Shown: positions 1-6,024, numbered from the stretch's first letter. The stretch is 10,405 nucleotides of DNA from JBHJOF01 sp050330055 (GCA_050330055.1 JBHJOF010000141.1:1-10405); one strand, 5' to 3'. Notes: generated by a model from the sequence alone, not told the origin. A program made the numbers and translations.

Positions 1-119
1 AAGTGCTTAGCGATGACCCACTAAACCCAGAACCCCAGGACTCGGATAACCAACTGAAACTATTCACTTAAACGTTGGGACACTAGTGGGTCTGACCCCA
101 TTTTTGGTTGGCGCCAGCC
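1..119. other. Low-GC left edge, possible end of a mobile element
   Basis: By hand count about 47% of bases 1-110 are G or C, against roughly two thirds in the genes beside it, and I see no convincing gene. A short palindrome, GGGTC-T-GACCC, sits at 89-99 and is followed by CCATTTTT. From memory, GGGGTCAGACCC-type motifs often border IS200/RAYT-like transposase genes, so this may be the tail of such an insertion; that is inference from composition and one motif. The position is telling because purQ is usually followed by purL in this direction. The palindrome plus T-run could also end transcription on the plus strand. Confidence 0.35.
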
Positions 120-809
120 TCACGACAGCGCCTGCACCAGGCCGTCGAACATGGGCCGGCCGTCGGTTCCGCCCAAGAGCGGGTCGGCCAGGCGCTCGGG
201 GTGCGGCATCAGGCCGAGCACCGTCTTGCTCTCGTTATAGACGCCGGCGATGTTGGCACGCGAGCCGTTCGGGTTGGCCTCGTCGGTAACATCGCCCGCT
301 TCGTCGCAGTAGCGGAAGGCGATCTGCCCCTTGTCCTCGAGCCGCGCGATGGTGTCGTCGTCGGCGTAGTAGTTGCCGTCGTGGTTGGCGATCGGAATGC
401 GCAGCGGCTGGCCGCTCTCGTAGGCCGCGGTGAAGAGGCTCTGGCTGGTCTCGACCCGCACGTGGACGTCCTTGCAGATGAACTTCAGGTTGGCGTTGCG
501 CAGCAGCGCGCCGGGCAGCAGGCCGGTCTCGGTCAGCACCTGGAAGCCGTTGCAGATGCCGAGCAGCGGGACGCCCTTGTGGGCGCGCGCCACCACCTCT
601 TTCATGACCGGCGAGTGCGCCGCCATGGCGCCGCAGCGCAGGTAGTCGCCGTAGGCGAAGCCGCCGGGCAGCACGATCAGGTCGACCGCCTCGAAGTCGG
701 CTTCCTTGTGCCAGACCATGAGCGGCTCGGCGCCCATCGACTGCCTGAGCGCCACCTGCACGTCGCGGTCGCAGTTCGAGCCGGGAAAGACGATCACCGC
801 CGCTTTCAT
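120..809 (-). CDS. purQ: Phosphoribosylformylglycinamidine synthase, glutaminase subunit PurQ
   Basis: This is the class I glutamine amidotransferase subunit of FGAM synthase. It releases ammonia from glutamine and passes it to PurL, with PurS bridging the complex, in the fourth step of cytoplasmic purine synthesis. The 229 residues match the usual size of the stand-alone small PurQ. The N-terminus MKAAVIVFPGSNCDRD is typical. The nucleophile is Cys86 in GICNGFQ, and the other triad residues are His203 and Glu205 in MPHPER. The LPGGFAYGDYLR motif lies at residues 47-58. The ATG at 809 has no clear Shine-Dalgarno sequence; it starts 10 bases after the stop of the preceding gene and is linked to it by a five-codon ORF. 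It is the last gene of the purC-purS-DUF1089-purQ run. purL, its obligate partner, is not directly downstream within the window. Confidence 0.97.
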   Translation of the reverse strand: MKAAVIVFPGSNCDRDVQVALRQSMGAEPLMVWHKEADFEAVDLIVLPGGFAYGDYLRCGAMAAHSPVMKEVVARAHKGVPLLGICNGFQVLTETGLLPGALLRNANLKFICKDVHVRVETSQSLFTAAYESGQPLRIPIANHDGNYYADDDTIARLEDKGQIAFRYCDEAGDVTDEANPNGSRANIAGVYNESKTVLGLMPHPERLADPLLGGTDGRPMFDGLVQALS

Positions 810-823
810 TTGGGGGCTTTCAT
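806..823 (-). promoter_or_regulatory. Five-codon relay ORF joining DUF1089 stop to purQ start
   Basis: On the minus strand the DUF1089 stop TGA (822-820) overlaps an ATG (823-821) as ATGA. That ATG opens a tiny frame, MKAPK, whose own TGA (808-806) overlaps the purQ ATG (809-807), again as ATGA. The octamer ATGAAAGC occurs at both starts, 14 bases apart. purQ itself lacks a ribosome binding site, so ribosomes finishing the upstream gene could reinitiate stepwise, or simply slide the short distance. The sequence pattern is certain; the coupling role is inference, and the pattern may just be a duplicated start site. Confidence 0.4.
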
Positions 824-1410
824 GTCGGCCACACTCTCCGGAAGGTCTCGGGATAATCCATCACCAGGCCGTCGCCGTCCACCGGCAGCTCGGCCGTGAA
901 GTCGCGGAACAGCCCTTCGTAGCGGTAGAGCCCGCCTTGTTTGCCTATCGGCGCGAGACAGGTGTAGCGCTGCTCGACCGGCCGCGGCTTGAGCTCGGGC
1001 AGCGCCAGGTAGACGACTCGGAGCTGCGCGCTCTCGTCCTGCTCCAGCCCGAGGCGGCGGACCGGCAGCGTGTTGGTGAAGGGCGTCACCTGGATGTCCA
1101 GGTCGAGGCAGCCTTCCAGCTCGGGCTGCGGCTCGCCATTGGCCCGCCAGCTGCCCTGGCCGTCGCTTTCCAGCTCGATCCTTGCGGGCGGTCCGCCGCC
1201 GCCGGCCGGCATGACCGCGAAGGTCAGCTGGCGCACCCGCCAGTCCGGGTCGGTCTCGAGCTCGTAGCGGCAGCGGAAGTGCTGATCGCCGCGCATGCGC
1301 AGGATCAGTCCGAGCGCCTCGGCGCCGTCGGCCGTGACCTTGAGGTGCAGATGCTCCAGCCCGGGCTCATCCCAGGGCGACCAGTAGAGATTGCGGATCA
1401 GGTCGCTCAC
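820..1410 (-). CDS. Putative glycolipid-binding protein, DUF1089 family
   Basis: The 196-residue protein matches the DUF1089 / putative glycolipid-binding family (PA1994-like). Family hallmarks are GCLDLDI with P.TNTLPVRRL at residues 100-120, PVEQRYT at 144-150, and the closing VDGDGLVMDYPETF at 177-190. The family folds as a beta-barrel and is named from structure; no reaction is established. There is no signal peptide or membrane segment, so a cytoplasmic location is likely. Translation appears to start at GTG (1410), giving MSDLIRNLYWSPW; the ribosome binding site is weak. It lies 34 bases after purS and 10 before purQ on the same strand, inside the purine operon, although no role in purine synthesis is known. 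The family call is firm, the function unknown. Confidence 0.82.
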   Translation of the reverse strand: MSDLIRNLYWSPWDEPGLEHLHLKVTADGAEALGLILRMRGDQHFRCRYELETDPDWRVRQLTFAVMPAGGGGPPARIELESDGQGSWRANGEPQPELEGCLDLDIQVTPFTNTLPVRRLGLEQDESAQLRVVYLALPELKPRPVEQRYTCLAPIGKQGGLYRYEGLFRDFTAELPVDGDGLVMDYPETFRRVWPT

Positions 1411-1444
1411 GGGACTCTATCCACGGGGCCAGGATGCAATGCGG

Positions 1445-1687
1445 TCAGGCCTCGAGCTCGATGGCGTAGTTCTCGATCACGGGGTTGGCCAGCAGCTTCT
1501 GGCACATGGCCTCGACACTGGCGCGCGCCTTGTCGCGGTCGGACTCGTCGACCGCCAGCTCGATCACCTTGCCCTGGCGCACGTCATGCACGCCGGGGAA
1601 GCCGAGCGAGGCGAGCGCATGCTCGATCGCCTTGCCCTGCGGGTCGAGGACTCCGGGCTTCAGGGTGACGTGGACGCGGGCCTTCAA
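1445..1687 (-). CDS. purS: Phosphoribosylformylglycinamidine synthase subunit PurS
   Basis: PurS is the small structural subunit that holds PurQ and PurL together so ammonia can be channelled during FGAR amidation. The 80-residue product has the usual length and family sequence: ARVHVTLKPGVLDPQGKAIEHAL at the N-terminus, then GKVIELAVDE in the middle, and LLANPVIENYAIE at the C-terminus. The start codon is TTG (1687-1685), not ATG. It is supported by the family N-terminus MKARVHVTLKPG and by an AGGGAG Shine-Dalgarno sequence eight bases upstream. purC lies 123 bases upstream and the DUF1089 gene 34 bases downstream, all on the same strand. Confidence 0.96.
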   Translation of the reverse strand: MKARVHVTLKPGVLDPQGKAIEHALASLGFPGVHDVRQGKVIELAVDESDRDKARASVEAMCQKLLANPVIENYAIELEA

Positions 1688-1690
1688 GGG

Positions 1691-1704
1691 GCTAGCTCCC
1701 TAGC
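1691..1704 (-). promoter_or_regulatory. purS ribosome binding site in a hairpin loop
   Basis: On the minus strand the sequence GCTAG-GGAG-CTAGC forms a 5-bp stem whose four-base loop is the core of the Shine-Dalgarno sequence. The TTG start of purS follows after a good spacing of about eight bases. This decides the unusual TTG start. The hairpin may modulate initiation, but such a short stem with a rare start codon could equally just give low expression. Confidence 0.55.
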
Positions 1705-1810
1705 TGGTGGGGGCGGCTGGCGCGGCGACTCGGGTTCGGGCCGCGTGGAGGCGAGGGGAGACTAGCCAGCGTCAACCGGCCTGACAAGACAGGCAGGGCG
1801 CCCCGCGGCC

Positions 1811-2572
1811 CTACTGCATCACCTTGGGGCCCTTGATGTCGACCGGACCGGCCTCGGGCAGCACGCCGAGCCGGCGCGCCACCTCCTGGTAGGCCTGCTC
1901 GACCCCGCCCAGGTCGCGGCGGAAGCGGTCCTTGTCGAGCTTCTCGTTGGTCGCCACGTCCCACAGGCGGCAGGAATCGGGGCTGATCTCGTCGGCCAGG
2001 ACGATGCGCATCTGCTCGTCCTCCCACAGCCGGCCGAACTCCAGCTTGAAGTCGATCAGGCGCAGGCCGACGCCGAGCAGCAGGCCGGTCAGGAAGTCGT
2101 TGACTCGGAGCGCCAGGTGCAGGATGTCGTCCAGATCCTGGTTGGTCGCCCAGCCGAAGGCGGTGATGTGCTCCTCGCTGACCAGGGGGTCGCCCAACTC
2201 GTCGTTCTTCAGGTAGTACTCGACGATCGAGCGTGGCAGGGGGCTGCCCTCCTCGATGCCGAAGCGCTTGGCGATGGTCCCCGCCGCGACGTTGCGCACC
2301 ACGACCTCGATGGGAATAATCTCAACTTCTCGAACCAGTTGCTCCCGCATATTGAGGCGGCGCACGAAGTGGGTCGGCACGCCGATCTCGGCCAGCCGGG
2401 TCATCAGGTACTCGGAGATGCGGTTGTTCAGCACCCCCTTGCCGGTGATGATCCCCTTCTTCTGGTTGTTGAAGGCGGTCGCATCGTCCTTGAAGTACTG
2501 CACCAGGGTGCCGGGCTCCGGGCCTTCGAACAGGACCTTGGCCTTGCCCTCGTAGATCCGTCTGCGTCGCAT
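1811..2572 (-). CDS. purC: SAICAR synthase PurC
   Basis: Phosphoribosylaminoimidazole-succinocarboxamide synthase joins CAIR and aspartate using ATP in purine synthesis. The 253 residues fit the bacterial single-domain form (about 235-255). Visible motifs are the N-terminal nucleotide-binding YEGKAK at residues 7-12, KDDATAFN at 28-35, IEVVVRNVAAGT at 88-99, and the signature LIDFKLEFG (172-180) with ADEISPDSCRLWD (193-205). The ATG at 2572 gives MRRRRIYEGKAK, the normal N-terminus. It is the first purine gene of this run, with a candidate promoter in the 182-base gap upstream, so the purC-purS-DUF1089-purQ genes are probably co-transcribed, though 123 bases separate purC and purS. Confidence 0.97.
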   Translation of the reverse strand: MRRRRIYEGKAKVLFEGPEPGTLVQYFKDDATAFNNQKKGIITGKGVLNNRISEYLMTRLAEIGVPTHFVRRLNMREQLVREVEIIPIEVVVRNVAAGTIAKRFGIEEGSPLPRSIVEYYLKNDELGDPLVSEEHITAFGWATNQDLDDILHLALRVNDFLTGLLLGVGLRLIDFKLEFGRLWEDEQMRIVLADEISPDSCRLWDVATNEKLDKDRFRRDLGGVEQAYQEVARRLGVLPEAGPVDIKGPKVMQ

Positions 2573-2685
2573 TGTCGTGGTCCGATGCTGGAGGGCCGGA
2601 GCGGCTGCCCCCAGGGCGCGAAGTGGGGGCGCCGAGTGGGGATGGACGGCGGCGGCCGCCCGCGGGATCGCGGGACTGCGCTATC

Positions 2686-2714
2686 GATATAGCAAGCGGG
2701 CGGTCGGGAAACAA
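2686..2714 (-). promoter_or_regulatory. Candidate sigma-70 promoter for purC
   Basis: On the minus strand TTGTTT (2714-2709) and TATATC (2691-2686) are separated by exactly 17 bases. This is the only AT-rich patch in the otherwise very GC-rich gap between the NRDE gene and purC, about 115 bases upstream of the purC ATG. The -35 match is poor (3 of 6) and the -10 is 4 of 6. I see no clear PurR-like operator. Confidence 0.35.
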
Positions 2715-2754
2715 TGCGACTGCGAAAGGGGCAGCCGCGGCCCGTTGCGGGCGC

Positions 2755-3534
2755 CTAGAGCTCCACCGGCCGGTAGGTGTGCCGGTCCGGACGGCCCGGC
2801 GCGAACAGCCAGACCGGCAGCCGTGGCGGTGTTTTCAGGTCAGCCTTGGGATCCAAGGGGGCCGGCGCCGGCAGGGCGATCAGCGAGGAGGACGAGGTGC
2901 CGAAGCCCTCTTCGGTCGCCACCGTCATGGCCGCCAGCGCCCCCGTCGCCTCATCGTGCTCGCGGCTGGCCAGCAAGGCCTGCCAGGCGGCCCAGTCGCC
3001 CTCGTCCGGCTCGGGCGGCGGCGCCGCTTCGAAGCGGTGCAGGTTGGCGAAGATCCTCGGGCTGCGCTGGTCGTTGCGGTCGTGCGCCGTGATCATGGAG
3101 AGCCCCGGCGGCAGCGGGAAGACCTCGACGTGCTCGCCGCTGCCCAGATTGCGCAGCCAGTAGGCGGCCTCGCTATCGGCCACCACCAGGTTGAAGCTGC
3201 GGTAGGCGGCCGGGTCCAGGTCGGCCAGGGCCGTGGCGGCTTCCTCGGCGCTGGCATGGTCCAGGGCCTCGAGCACCAGCTCGCCGCGGCTGCGCTTGCC
3301 GGCCTGGGGCCCGAGCGAGCCGACCCGGTTCAGCACCCCCGCCGCCACGCCGTGGTCGTTCAGTCCGAGCCAGGAGCCGCCGGCCAGCTCGTCGCGCCCG
3401 GCCACCACCTCGGGCCGGTCCGGCCAGTGCCGGCCCGGCGGCCGCCAAGGCCGGTCCGCCATCTCGTCGCGGTTGGCGCCGAGGATCAGGGGCCAAGCAT
3501 GGCCCGGCCGCTGCAGGATCACCAGAGTGCACAT
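2755..3534 (-). CDS. NRDE (TANGO2-like) family protein
   Basis: The 259-residue product belongs to the NRDE/TANGO2 family, named for the Asn-Arg-Asp-Glu motif seen here at residues 21-24 (GANRDE). It begins MCTLVIL; Cys2 is the conserved residue that would be the N-terminal nucleophile if the family acts as an Ntn hydrolase, which makes this ATG the right start. Further family features are GGSWLGLNDHG at 52-62 and RSRGELV at 81-87. The biochemical role is not settled; the eukaryotic relative TANGO2 is linked to lipid or haem handling. No signal peptide is seen. It is upstream of purC on the same strand but separated by 182 bases with a possible promoter, so it is probably its own unit. Confidence 0.9.
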   Translation of the reverse strand: MCTLVILQRPGHAWPLILGANRDEMADRPWRPPGRHWPDRPEVVAGRDELAGGSWLGLNDHGVAAGVLNRVGSLGPQAGKRSRGELVLEALDHASAEEAATALADLDPAAYRSFNLVVADSEAAYWLRNLGSGEHVEVFPLPPGLSMITAHDRNDQRSPRIFANLHRFEAAPPPEPDEGDWAAWQALLASREHDEATGALAAMTVATEEGFGTSSSSLIALPAPAPLDPKADLKTPPRLPVWLFAPGRPDRHTYRPVEL

Positions 3535-3539
3535 GGGTT

Positions 3540-3554
3540 GAGCTTTTGCTCCTC
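3540..3554 (-). promoter_or_regulatory. NRDE gene ribosome binding site overlapping a small hairpin
   Basis: On the minus strand GAGGAG (3554-3549) is the only good Shine-Dalgarno sequence before the ATG at 3534, but 14 bases separate them, more than usual. The stretch includes GAGC-AAAA-GCTC (3551-3540), a 4-bp stem that would bring the site closer to the start codon, although the stem also uses part of the site itself. The base pattern is seen; the effect is inference. Confidence 0.35.
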
Positions 3555-3597
3555 GGCGCTGTGATCGGGCCGCCCTTGTCTGGGCTGGGCGACCTGG

Positions 3598-3626
3598 TTT
3601 TCATGGCCCGGCTGAGACGATATAAG
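3598..3626 (+). promoter_or_regulatory. Candidate sigma-70 promoter for the zeta subunit gene
   Basis: TTTTCA (3598-3603) and TATAAG (3621-3626) are spaced by 17 bases; the -35 matches consensus in 4 of 6 positions and the -10 in 5 of 6. The predicted start of transcription, near 3633, would leave a leader of about 95 bases before the ATG at 3727. Confidence 0.45.
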
Positions 3627-3649
3627 CTTGCCCGCCGGGACTATCTCAA
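3619..3649 (-). promoter_or_regulatory. Candidate promoter for the NRDE gene, overlapping the divergent one
   Basis: On the minus strand TTGAGA (3649-3644) is a good -35 box, and TATATC (3624-3619) is a possible -10 box after a long 19-base spacer. It uses the same GATATAAG patch as the rightward promoter, so the two could not easily be occupied at once. The long spacer makes it the weaker of the two. Confidence 0.3.
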
Positions 3650-3684
3650 CCATCTCTAGGCCAGCCCCGGCGGCGCCAAGGCCG

Positions 3685-3704
3685 TTCAGAGGCGATTCAG
3701 AGGC
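3685..3704 (+). repeat. 9-base direct repeat, 11-base period, before the zeta gene
   Basis: TTCAGAGGC occurs at 3685-3693 and 3696-3704, eleven bases apart, close to one helical turn. It lies in the presumed untranslated leader, just upstream of the AGGGAGAG ribosome binding site (3711-3718). It could be a protein-binding site or a small tandem duplication; nothing shows which. Confidence 0.45.
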
Positions 3705-3726
3705 TGATCCAGGGAGAGCTTGCCGC

Positions 3727-4047
3727 ATGACCACGTTCAAGGATCGCGAAAGGGCGTTCGAAGATAAATACAAGCACGACCAAGAGTTGCAGTTCAGGGT
3801 CGATGTGCGGCGCAACAAGCTGCTCGGTTTGTGGGCCGCCGAGTTGCTCGGCCGTAGCGCCGACGAGGCCGAGGCCTACGCCAAGGAGGTGATCGCCGCC
3901 GACTTCGAGGCGCCGGGCGATGCCGATGTTGTGCGCAAGGTCCTGGGCGACCTGGAGACGCAAGGAATTGAAATGTCCGAGCACCGGCTGCGCAAGAAAA
4001 TGGACGAGCTGCTGGCGCTCGCCAAAGAGCAGATCATGAGCGAGTAG
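3727..4047 (+). CDS. DUF1476 protein, F1-ATPase inhibitor subunit zeta
   Basis: The 106-residue product matches DUF1476, the alphaproteobacterial zeta subunit. In Paracoccus this protein blocks ATP hydrolysis by the F1 part of ATP synthase with its N-terminal helix, which plugs into the catalytic interface from the cytoplasm. The inhibitory region is present as MTTFKDRERAFEDKYKHD (residues 1-18), followed by the conserved FRVDVRRNKLLGLWAAELLG (23-42) and a helical C-terminal part ending KKMDELLALAKEQIM. The length is normal. The ATG is well placed, eight bases after AGGGAGAG. The gene stands between the leftward NRDE/purC genes and purB, a neighbourhood I recall as common in alphaproteobacteria. 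A promoter candidate lies about 100 bases upstream. Confidence 0.93.
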   Translation: MTTFKDRERAFEDKYKHDQELQFRVDVRRNKLLGLWAAELLGRSADEAEAYAKEVIAADFEAPGDADVVRKVLGDLETQGIEMSEHRLRKKMDELLALAKEQIMSE

Positions 4048-4071
4048 CGCCGCCGCAGCGCCGGGCCCCGA

Positions 4072-4090
4072 GCGCGCGAGCGCGGCTTTT
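4072..4090 (+). terminator. Weak terminator-like hairpin after the zeta gene
   Basis: GCGC-GCGA-GCGC forms a short GC stem with a four-base loop, followed by GGC and TTTT, 25 bases past the stop codon. The stem is only 4 bp and the T run is short, so this is a weak candidate for rho-independent termination. Confidence 0.25.
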
Positions 4091-4180
4091 GCAGGGTGGC
4101 CCGTCCCGGCACCCGTTTGTGATCGCGGAAGAGGCCGCAGAGCCAGCTCGGAAGCGGGATTCGTTAACCATAATATGTGA

Positions 4181-4210
4181 TTGACAGGCCCCGCGTTGTT
4201 GGACTATGTT
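4181..4210 (+). promoter_or_regulatory. Candidate promoter for the small gene at 4354
   Basis: A perfect TTGACA (4181-4186) and TATGTT (4205-4210, 4 of 6) are separated by 18 bases. They sit in the AT-rich part of the 306-base gap 4048-4353, otherwise without a gene. A second TTGACG lies at 4254-4259 but has no good -10. Transcription from the first site would give a leader of about 135 bases. GATTC, a CcrM-type methylation site, occurs at 4158-4162 next to GTTAACC, but one site alone says little about cell-cycle control. Confidence 0.45.
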
Positions 4211-4353
4211 CCACTTTTGTTCTGCTAAGTTCCTTAACCAAGCAGTCACAATCTTGACGCACCCGCGACGCGCCGAAAGCGACTAGGGTCAGCGTGCGTT
4301 AGGCAAGACGCAAACTGCTCCGAGGAACGAAGCAGAGTTGAATGAGGGACAAG

Positions 4354-4551
4354 ATGACCGATCACAAAGGGCAAGCCGTTAGCCCCTATCTGATGAAGCC
4401 GCTGCGCAGCCTCCAGCAGGCTCTGGAAGAGCAGCAGCAGCTCGCCGCGCAGCAGGAGGCGACGCGGTCCGAGCCCAAGACCGCGCGCGAGCGTTACCAC
4501 GTCGCCGGCGCCGCGAAGGCCGTCACGCGCGCGCTGTCGCAGGTCGCCTAG
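4354..4551 (+). CDS. Small conserved-looking hypothetical protein
   Basis: I do not recognise a named family. The 65-residue product starts MTDHKGQAVSPYLMKPLRSL, continues with a glutamine- and glutamate-rich helical segment (about residues 19-40, likely coiled coil) and ends ERYHVAGAAKAVTRALSQVA. There is no signal peptide or membrane span. An in-frame ATG at 4342 would add four residues, but GAGG (4344-4347), six bases before the ATG at 4354, favours the shorter form. An AT-rich upstream region with a TTGACA promoter candidate supports a real gene. It runs toward purB and overlaps it tail-to-tail by 29 bases. The SPYL..PLRSL segment recalls small alphaproteobacterial hypotheticals, but only from memory. 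Confidence 0.68.
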   Translation: MTDHKGQAVSPYLMKPLRSLQQALEEQQQLAAQQEATRSEPKTARERYHVAGAAKAVTRALSQVA

Positions 4552-5896
4552 TTCCCGCTGGGGTTGTCTCTCGGTCAGTCAAGCGCCGCTGCCCACCCGA
4601 ATCAGGATCGAACACCCGTTCCAGGATCGTCTCGACGTGCCGCTTGTGGCGCTCGGCGTCGAAGCAGGCGGCGATCTCCTCGTCACTCAGTCGCTCGGTG
4701 ACTGCCTTGTCGGCCCGTAGCAGGGTCTGGAAATCGGCCTCCCCGGCCCAGACCTTCATCGCCGCCGCCTGCACGATGCAATAGGCCTCTTCCCGGCTCG
4801 CCCCGGCCTGGGTCAGCGCCAGCAGCACCTGCTGCGAATGGATCAGGCCGCCCAGCAGCCCCAGGTTCCGCGCCATCGCCTCCGGATAGACCACGAGCTT
4901 CTCGACCACGCCGGCGAGACGCGCGAGCGCGAAGTCGAGCGCGATGGTGGCGTCCGGCGCGAAGACCCGCTCGACGGAGGAATGCGAGATGTCGCGCTCG
5001 TGCCACAGCGCGACGTTCTCCAGCGCCGGAACCACGGCGGCGCGCACCACGCGGGCGAGGCCGGTCAGGTTCTCGCTCAGCACCGGGTTGCGCTTGTGCG
5101 GCATGGCCGACGAGCCCTTCTGACCCGGCGCGAAGTATTCCTCGGCCTCGCGCACCTCGCTGCGCTGCAGGTGGCGGATCTCGATCGCCAGGTTCTCGAG
5201 CGAGCCGGCGATCACGCCCAGCGTGGCGAAGAACATGGCGTGGCGGTCGCGCGGGATCACCTGGGTCGAGATCGGCTCGGGCCTGAGCCCCATCTTGGCG
5301 GCGACGTGCGCCTCCACCGCCGGGTCGATGTGCGCGAAGGTGCCGACCGCGCCTGAGATGGCGCAGGTCGCGATCTCGGCCCGCGCCGCCTCGAGCCTCG
5401 CGCGGCCGCGCCGGAAGGCGGCGTAGTGCCCGGCCAGCTTGAGCCCGAAGGTGGTCGGCTCGGCGTGGATGCCATGCGAGCGGCCGAGACAGAGCGTGTC
5501 CTTGTGCTCGATCGCCCGCGCCTTGAGCGCGGCCAGCAGGCGGTCGAGATCGGCCAGCAGCAGGTCGGCCGCCTGGCTGAGCTGCACGGCGAGGCAGGTG
5601 TCCAGCACGTCGGACGAGGTCATGCCCTGGTGCACGAAGCGCGCCTCGGGGCCCACGTGCTCGGCCAGGTTGGTCAGGAAGGCGATCACGTCGTGATGCG
5701 TCTCGCGCTCGATCTCGTCGATGCGCTCGACCTCGAATTTGCCGCGCTCCCAGACCGCCTTGGCCGCCGCCTCGGGAATCACGCCCAGCGCCGCCTGGGC
5801 GTCGCAGGCATGGGCCTCGATCTCGAACCAGATGCGAAAACGGTTCTCCGGCTCCCAGATGCGGGTCATCTCGGGCCGGCTGTAGCGTGGGATCAT
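4523..5896 (-). CDS. purB: Adenylosuccinate lyase PurB
   Basis: PurB removes fumarate from SAICAR and from adenylosuccinate, so it acts both in the main purine pathway, after PurC, and in AMP formation. The 457-residue protein belongs to the fumarase/aspartase superfamily. It begins with the typical MIPRYSRPEM. Active-site residues are seen as His68 in ETHHDV, His141 in GRSHGIHAEP, and the flexible-loop serines 262-263 in the signature GSSAMPHKRNP (261-271). Conserved sequence ends near ERVF (429); the last 28 residues are a polar, proline- and arginine-rich tail that looks like read-through and overlaps the small convergent gene by 29 bases. A usual length is about 430-435. Upstream is a promoter candidate, and radC lies 265 bases away on the same strand. 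Confidence 0.97.
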   Translation of the reverse strand: MIPRYSRPEMTRIWEPENRFRIWFEIEAHACDAQAALGVIPEAAAKAVWERGKFEVERIDEIERETHHDVIAFLTNLAEHVGPEARFVHQGMTSSDVLDTCLAVQLSQAADLLLADLDRLLAALKARAIEHKDTLCLGRSHGIHAEPTTFGLKLAGHYAAFRRGRARLEAARAEIATCAISGAVGTFAHIDPAVEAHVAAKMGLRPEPISTQVIPRDRHAMFFATLGVIAGSLENLAIEIRHLQRSEVREAEEYFAPGQKGSSAMPHKRNPVLSENLTGLARVVRAAVVPALENVALWHERDISHSSVERVFAPDATIALDFALARLAGVVEKLVVYPEAMARNLGLLGGLIHSQQVLLALTQAGASREEAYCIVQAAAMKVWAGEADFQTLLRADKAVTERLSDEEIAACFDAERHKRHVETILERVFDPDSGGQRRLTDRETTPAGTRRPATARA

Positions 5897-5964
5897 GTCG
5901 GTTCAAGTCCTGCTCGGGAGGCAGCGCCCAGAGCGACTGTGGGGGCGCCGGCGCTTGCCCCGGC

Positions 5965-5993
5965 ATTCAAGACGAGGGGCCGGAGTCCGTCAA
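5965..5993 (-). promoter_or_regulatory. Candidate sigma-70 promoter for purB
   Basis: On the minus strand TTGACG (5993-5988, 5 of 6) and TTGAAT (5970-5965, 4 of 6) are 17 bases apart. The leader to the purB ATG would be about 60 bases. It lies between the palindromic repeat pair and purB, so purB is probably transcribed apart from radC. Confidence 0.42.
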
Positions 5994-6024
5994 CGCCCGG
6001 GCGCCCGTTCCTTCAAGGCCGCGG

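Noticed and set aside
108..899. Plus-strand frame antisense to purQ
   Set aside because: Shadow frame caused by high GC; composition is typical of antisense and it crosses the purQ/DUF1089 junction.
1779..1794. Hairpin GCCTG-N6-CAGGC between purC and purS as a terminator
   Set aside because: Only 5 bp and no T run after it on the minus strand; purS is expected to be co-transcribed with purC.
2572..3564. Plus-strand frame of 330 codons antisense to the NRDE gene
   Set aside because: No recognisable motif; NRDE protein on the other strand is clearly real.
4158..4240. CtrA/CcrM cell-cycle control of the small gene
   Set aside because: GTTAACC and CTTAACC half-sites and one GATTC are present, but no full TTAA-N7-TTAA motif was found.
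4683..5966. 427-codon minus-strand frame overlapping purB
   Set aside because: Arg/Gly/Ala-rich shift of the purB frame; PurB itself carries the full lyase signature.
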